Assembly (NCBI GenBank): GCA_964631745.1
Contig: CAZVWV010000071.1
Coordinates: 1-19,014 of the forward strand
DNA length: 19,014 bases
Origin: CAZVWV01 sp964631745
GTDB taxonomy: Bacteria > Bdellovibrionota_C > UBA2361 > JBGSMV01
Direction of reading: 5' to 3'
How positions within the stretch are numbered: position 1 is the stretch's first letter; every line of letters starts with the position of its first letter. A model generated the notes under the pieces. That model worked only from the letters and a program-made list of their open reading frames with translations, did not search any database and had not been told where the DNA came from. Positions 15,850 through 19,014 of this stretch are shown here, one piece after another. The position numbers were made by a program, and so were the translations under genes.

Positions 15850-16377
15850 CTATGAGACCTTGTTCTCCCAAGCGGCAAATAGATCGTTCTGGTCTGGTTT
15901 TTTAGCGTTATCAATTCGAAGAGTAAGCTCTAGGGTCTTTTTGGCGGGCATACATAATTTGGCGCTGCAATTAAGCCAGTTCACCATGGCCTTGAAAGTT
16001 ACCGGGCCCCCTTCAGGGAGATCGTGCGGAATGTTGATCGGCGCGATCATGAATGCTTCCTTTATGTACCCTTTTCCAAAAAGATCATCTGAAAGTTTAA
16101 ACTCCACCGGCGTCGGCCAGCTGATACCGGCTGTGGTAAAACCGTCAGGCAGAGCTAACTCGATCTTGGTTGGAAGCCCCGTGCCTTGCGCTTCCTTGTA
16201 ATAGATGTGCCACTCCGGATCGATTTCAAAATGCACACCAATTCTGAGGGTGCTGCCTGGTACCACCGTTTCGCTGTCGGCAACTAGTGAGACCTTTGTT
16301 GGTGGATTAACCGGTGTAATAGCGAAAGCGAGATTGGTAAGCAGTATGGAAAAACAGAAAAATATAACGTTACGCAT
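15850..16377 (-). CDS. Periplasmic DsbD N-terminal-domain protein
   Basis: This is a 175-residue exported protein with a signal peptide (hydrophobic residues 4-17, AFA cleavage near residue 19). It is the beta-sandwich thiol-disulfide domain found at the N-terminus of DsbD/ScsB: HFEIDPEWHIYY (49-60), then GTGLPTKIELALPDGF (66-81), WPTP (87-90), and the redox pair Cys137-x4-Cys142 in NWLNCSAKLCMP. In complete DsbD this domain passes electrons to the periplasm from a membrane core and a C-terminal thioredoxin domain; both are missing here, and the next gene is an unrelated receiver. It may work with a DsbD core encoded elsewhere, or as a stand-alone periplasmic carrier. It ends 87 bp upstream of the receiver start region (15753-15762). 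The ATG at 16377 gives the full signal peptide. Confidence 0.82.
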   Translation of the reverse strand: MRNVIFFCFSILLTNLAFAITPVNPPTKVSLVADSETVVPGSTLRIGVHFEIDPEWHIYYKEAQGTGLPTKIELALPDGFTTAGISWPTPVEFKLSDDLFGKGYIKEAFMIAPINIPHDLPEGGPVTFKAMVNWLNCSAKLCMPAKKTLELTLRIDNAKKPDQNDLFAAWENKVS

Positions 16378-16434
16378 ATTCGGATTCTAAGTTAGGTTTA
16401 CGAGTGGCACAATAGAGGCGTAATAGTCCGCCGG

Positions 16435-16614
16435 TCACGCGGCTAAGTTCAAACGCTGCCCGGTTGAGAATCCCTGTCGAACTTGCGCAGATTCTTCGAC
16501 ACCTTGAAGGATTGTTCCAACCACAGCTTTTAACTGCTCGCTCTGTTTGTGAAGAACGTTCACTTGAACAGCGTTGCTGGCAGTACCAACAGAACTTGAA
16601 GCTTCAACTGACAT
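16435..16614 (-). CDS. Small helical protein, possibly a YjfB-like motility protein
   Basis: This is a 59-residue protein that is easy to miss. Reading from the ATG at 16614 gives MSVEASSSVGTASNAVQ and an amphipathic helix containing VLHKQSEQLKAVVGTILQGVEE, then ends in GQRLNLAA. The pattern (short polar N-terminus, a central hhxKxxxxxxxxhhxxhhxxhh helix, and a Gly-x-x-Leu/hydrophobic-Ala end) resembles the YjfB family of putative motility proteins, but I cannot confirm it. A sigma-28-like promoter lies about 72 nt upstream. No good ribosome site precedes the ATG, which weakens the call. It is the same strand as the DsbD-domain and receiver genes, starting 57 bp upstream of the DsbD-domain gene. 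Confidence 0.6.
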   Translation of the reverse strand: MSVEASSSVGTASNAVQVNVLHKQSEQLKAVVGTILQGVEESAQVRQGFSTGQRLNLAA

Positions 16615-16651
16615 GACAGGCGTCTATCCCAAAATTGGCAGGCGAGCCATG

Positions 16652-16667
16652 CCGCCCTTTTGGGCGG
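16652..16667 (-). other. Strong hairpin in the 5' leader of the small motility-like gene
   Basis: CCGCCC (16652-16657) pairs with GGGCGG (16662-16667) around a TTTT loop, flanked by imperfect ATG/CAT pairs. If transcription starts near 16679, this hairpin lies near the 5' end of the leader, about 37 nt before the ATG. It could stabilise the message or attenuate it; the sequence alone does not tell. Confidence 0.4.
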
Positions 16668-16685
16668 AGGCATACCTGATAAAGA

Positions 16686-16712
16686 AGATCGACATGAATG
16701 CGCGAATCTTTA
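16686..16712 (-). promoter_or_regulatory. Sigma-28 (FliA)-like promoter
   Basis: On the minus strand TAAAGATT (16712-16705) matches the FliA -35 consensus TAAAGTTT in seven of eight bases. After exactly 11 nt comes GTCGATCT (16693-16686), matching GCCGATAA in five of eight with the CGAT core intact. It points at the small gene starting at 16614. FliA promoters drive late flagellar and chemotaxis genes, which fits the motility-like product. Confidence 0.55.
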
Positions 16713-16761
16713 ATGGAATTTTGGGTATGCGGCCGATCATCATATCAGCTCGCAATTGAGG

Positions 16762-16924
16762 AAACTTAGGGAGCGCAGGCGACTCGCCTGCCGATGCCAC
16801 GGGGTGGCACCAATTCTTAGGCCGATAGGCAGCACCAAGTACGAGCCGAGCAAGTGGTGGATACGCCCTAAACGGTCATGCCACTATAACCATGGCCGCC
16901 GACTCGGCCGCGCTACTTAATATT
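16762..16924 (-). repeat. Structured dispersed repeat, copy B (about 163 bp, inverted)
   Basis: This is the reverse-complement copy of the repeat at 14718-14877. The two share many long blocks, including CGTTTAGGGCG, TTGGTGCTGCC and TCGGCCTAAGAATT on the minus strand. The end hairpin reads GCAGGCGA-C-TCGCCTGC (16775-16791), and a middle hairpin ATGCCAC-GGG-GTGGCAC lies at 16794-16810. At the outer end the sequence TTAATATTCGTG (16917-16928) is followed at once by TTAATATTCGTA (16929-16940), a 12-bp tandem duplication with one difference. Confidence 0.75.
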
Positions 16925-17098
16925 CGTGTTAATATTCGTACCTCGCTCGGGGCTTTGAGATACAACGCAGACCTGTAACACCCCAGTCTAAAACAGCATT
17001 TTTTGAGCACAGTGCGGTTGTGGTGACCTAACTTATTTTGGTACCAAATTTGCTCCCATCCCTAATTAGACCTCAAAATCCTTCCGACTTTACCCTTT
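16925..17098. promoter_or_regulatory. Upstream region of the FG-GAP gene with a 12-bp palindrome
   Basis: TTTGGTACCAAA (17037-17048) is a perfect 12-bp palindrome, 51 bp before the ATG at 17099, and could be an operator. I could not place a convincing -35/-10 pair around it, and there is no clear ribosome site before the ATG. No gene is seen in this stretch. Confidence 0.35.
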
Positions 17099-18688
17099 AT
17101 GCGGTTTTTACCTGCTCTCTTACTAATCGCGGCGACCCTCTCGGCATCGGCTAACGCCGACTATATGGATGTGCTTTTCCCGCCGCTGGCTGGCTTTACC
17201 CACGCAGTCTCCAGTTCCAGAGATTCGTCCGCCGGACACGGCGTGATACTTAGCTCCTCTGCCATCGGGAACAGCGCGCCTGCTATCGCCGAGCTTGACG
17301 GCAACTCCGCCAATGGCAAGGAGGTAGTAGTAGCGAGTAGCGACGGCACACTCTCGGCGCTTTCCAGCGCCGGCACTATTCTCTGGACGGCAAAAACCCC
17401 GAACTCTAACTGCGGCGGCTCCGGAAATAGAATTCTATCCTCCCCTGCGGTAGGCGAACTCTTTGGCGATGGCATGCCCTATGTCGTCATTGGTTACGGC
17501 GGCATAGTTCAAAAAGGTTGCGACGGCGGGGTCTCGGCCTATCGCGGCATAGACGGCAGCTTGCTCTGGAACTTTAGCGTAACCAAATGGGGCAAGCGAA
17601 AAAAACTACACGAGCGTTTTAGTTCGGTGTTCTCGACACCAGCTCTCTCTGACACCGATCACGACGGAAAGATGGAGATAGCCTTTGGTTCATTCGATCG
17701 GCATGTTTATCTTCTCAACGCAAACGGAAGCGTGAGGTGGTACTACCAGGCTGCCGATACAGCTTGGTCGTCTCCGGCTTTTGCAGATCTAAATTCTGAC
17801 GGCATCGAAGAGGTAGTCTTTGCTACCGACATCTCAAAGAACACTAAGATTAATCCGCCCACCCCAAACGGCGGGTATCTTTACGCCATGCCATCGAAAT
17901 CTCTAAAGGGAAAAGAAATTCGATTTCGCACAAAATACATGTGGATTACGGCCATGGACCAGACGCCGTTTTCATCGCCGGTTGTGGCAGATGTGCTGCC
18001 CGCTAACCCCGGTTACGAAGTTATCATGGGATCGGGGTACTATTTTTCGAATTCAAAAGGACGATCGATCAAGATATATTCCGGAAAAACCGGGAAGCTT
18101 CTAAAATCGCTTTCGATCTCGACCCCCACGGCGACATCAGTGGCGGTAGCGGATCTTAACGGAGACGGGCTGCTTGAAGTGATTGCGTCAGTCAGCGGCG
18201 CAACCCAATACGGGGGTGATGGGCGGGGCGAAGTTTTGGCGTGGACCCCTGCGTTGAGTGCGGCGCCGATGTGGAGCGTAGAGCCCAGCGATCGGGGCGC
18301 GGGCGCATCCTTTCAGTTCGCCTCGCCGGTCGTGGCGGATATAGACGGCAACGGTTCGCAGGAAGTTTTGATCTCAACCGGAAGAAGCGTGGTCGTGCTA
18401 GAAGGCGAAAGCGGCAGGCAGCTCACCTGCGAAGACAGTGAGTGCAGTGCAAGCCATGCGCTTTACACCTTCGCCGGACTCTCTTCCACGCCCGCAGTAG
18501 GGGATATTAATAGCGACGGATTTCCAGACGTAGTCGCAGCCGGGGCCAGCTCACTGTTTTCCGGCAAAGGGGTAGTGTACGCCTGGACTGATTTTTCAAC
18601 GCTCGGGTCGGCAGTTGGCGCCATGTCGCCGTTCACGGCGGACTGGCCGCAAGCGAGAGCCGCCGCTGCGCGGGCTGGTCGGAAGTGA
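17099..18688 (+). CDS. Exported FG-GAP/beta-propeller repeat protein
   Basis: This is a 529-residue protein. A signal peptide (hydrophobic residues 4-16, NA cleavage near residue 20) is followed by a propeller of seven or eight blades, each opening with a S/T-P-A/V-x-x-D type strand. Calcium-binding-like loops recur: DTDHDGKME (185-193), DLNSDGIEE (230-238), DLNGDGLLE (352-360), DIDGNGSQE (414-422) and DINSDGFPD (469-477). VRWYY and LLWNF segments resemble PQQ/quinoprotein-like blades, so the fold mixes FG-GAP and PQQ-like features. The C-terminal DWPQARAAAARAG resembles the WPxxRxxxxxxG end of similar exported propellers. It probably binds a ligand or partner at the cell surface or in the periplasm; I see no catalytic residues. 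It stands alone between two repeat copies. Confidence 0.85.
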   Translation: MRFLPALLLIAATLSASANADYMDVLFPPLAGFTHAVSSSRDSSAGHGVILSSSAIGNSAPAIAELDGNSANGKEVVVASSDGTLSALSSAGTILWTAKTPNSNCGGSGNRILSSPAVGELFGDGMPYVVIGYGGIVQKGCDGGVSAYRGIDGSLLWNFSVTKWGKRKKLHERFSSVFSTPALSDTDHDGKMEIAFGSFDRHVYLLNANGSVRWYYQAADTAWSSPAFADLNSDGIEEVVFATDISKNTKINPPTPNGGYLYAMPSKSLKGKEIRFRTKYMWITAMDQTPFSSPVVADVLPANPGYEVIMGSGYYFSNSKGRSIKIYSGKTGKLLKSLSISTPTATSVAVADLNGDGLLEVIASVSGATQYGGDGRGEVLAWTPALSAAPMWSVEPSDRGAGASFQFASPVVADIDGNGSQEVLISTGRSVVVLEGESGRQLTCEDSECSASHALYTFAGLSSTPAVGDINSDGFPDVVAAGASSLFSGKGVVYAWTDFSTLGSAVGAMSPFTADWPQARAAAARAGRK

Positions 18689-18803
18689 TAGTTCTTTGCC
18701 TAATTCAAAACCTGCCTACAGTCCATCGTTAAGAGATCTAGAATATATTGAATAAGGTGGATAGGGATGCCGTCTCTGCTCAAAAACCCCGAGCGAAGCA
18801 GGG

Positions 18804-18906
18804 ATATTAAGTAGCGCCGACGACCCGTCGGCCGGTGGTTATAGTGGCATTATCGTTTAGGGCGTAGCCACCACCTGCTCGCACCGGCCGATGAGTCGTC
18901 CAATGC
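18804..18906 (+). repeat. Structured dispersed repeat, copy C (about 103 bp, internally deleted)
   Basis: The left end (ATATTAAGTAGCGCC) and left hairpin GCCGAC-GACCC-GTCGGC (18816-18832) match copy A, with changes only in the loop. The copy then follows A through CGTTTAGGGCG and into GCTCGCAC, where it jumps straight to CGGCCGATGAGTCGTC of the right arm. The middle section of A between its two GCAC sequences, about 49 bp including the second hairpin, is missing. The right arm is decayed. Confidence 0.7.
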
Positions 18907-19014
18907 CAACTAGCTTAAGTGCGCAATAAGCGGCGCGCTGCTTTGCATAACCACGACCTACGGCCGAGCAAAATGAAAGCATAGCCGATAAACTGGTGAG
19001 CAGATTCCGGAGCG
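18907..19014. other. Window end, no gene seen
   Basis: No coding sequence is visible in the 326 bp after the FG-GAP gene besides repeat copy C. A small hairpin, AGCG-GCG-CGCT with outer GCAA/TTGC pairs, lies near 18925-18948. GCCGATAA at 18984-18991 equals the FliA -10 consensus, but no -35 sits at the right distance. Confidence 0.4.

Noticed and set aside
16637..16660. Possible fourth degenerate repeat copy (GGCAT, then TCGCCTGC on the minus strand)
   Set aside because: The match to the end of copy B is too short and gapped to separate from chance.
16625..16728. CCCAAAATT/AATTTTGGG inverted repeat as ends of a mobile element
   Set aside because: Only 9 bp match, with no flanking duplication and no second copy; chance is sufficient.
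16574..16759. Plus-strand open frame of 61 codons
   Set aside because: It overlaps the 59-residue gene and the sigma-28-like promoter on the other strand and shows no domain or ribosome site.
18984..18991. GCCGATAA as a second FliA promoter
   Set aside because: The -10 sequence is exact, but no TAAAG-like -35 lies 11 nt upstream and no gene follows within the window.
1..19014. CRISPR array or complete insertion sequence
   Set aside because: No regularly spaced direct repeats and no transposase were found on either strand.

Overview
The window looks like chromosomal DNA of a diderm (Gram-negative-type) bacterium with GC content near 50% by eye. Supporting this are several exported proteins with cleavable signal peptides, a possible lipoprotein, a DsbD-type periplasmic domain, and phospholipid genes (pssA beside a phospholipid-methyltransferase-like gene). 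The phylum cannot be named safely from the sequence alone. An uncultivated, motile proteobacterial or deltaproteobacterial-like lineage is only a guess; motility is suggested by a CheY-like regulator and a small gene behind a sigma-28-like promoter.

Layout. (1) Positions 1-710: a palindromic intergenic element and a small Cys-rich exported protein or lipoprotein, ending at a hairpin shared with the convergent gene. (2) Positions 711-9658, all minus strand: read in the order of transcription, a DUF58 protein, a TgpA-like membrane transglutaminase and an exported TPR protein are tightly packed; after a 208-bp gap come a large exported CHAT/caspase-fold protein and a small exported protein. DUF58 plus transglutaminase is the familiar core of MoxR-type loci, but no MoxR ATPase is present in the window. 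(3) Positions 9798-11549, divergent from that operon: a compact, strongly degenerated UvrA homologue with recognisable pieces of both ATPase halves but most catalytic motifs lost. (4) Positions 11587-14674: pssA, a SAM-dependent methyltransferase that overlaps pssA tail to tail, and pgi. (5) Positions 14675-17098: tRNA-Arg(CCG), a CheY-like receiver, a stand-alone DsbD N-terminal domain and a 59-residue possible motility protein, with dispersed structured repeats between them. (6) Positions 17099-18688: an exported FG-GAP/beta-propeller protein, followed by a third repeat copy.

The features most worth a second look are: the UvrA-derived pseudo-ATPase; the DUF58/transglutaminase/TPR/CHAT cluster without MoxR; the small sigma-28-type motility gene; and a family of about 160-bp multi-hairpin repeats (three copies), in which two copies differ by paired changes that keep a hairpin intact. 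Assignments rest on motif reading alone; no database search was possible.
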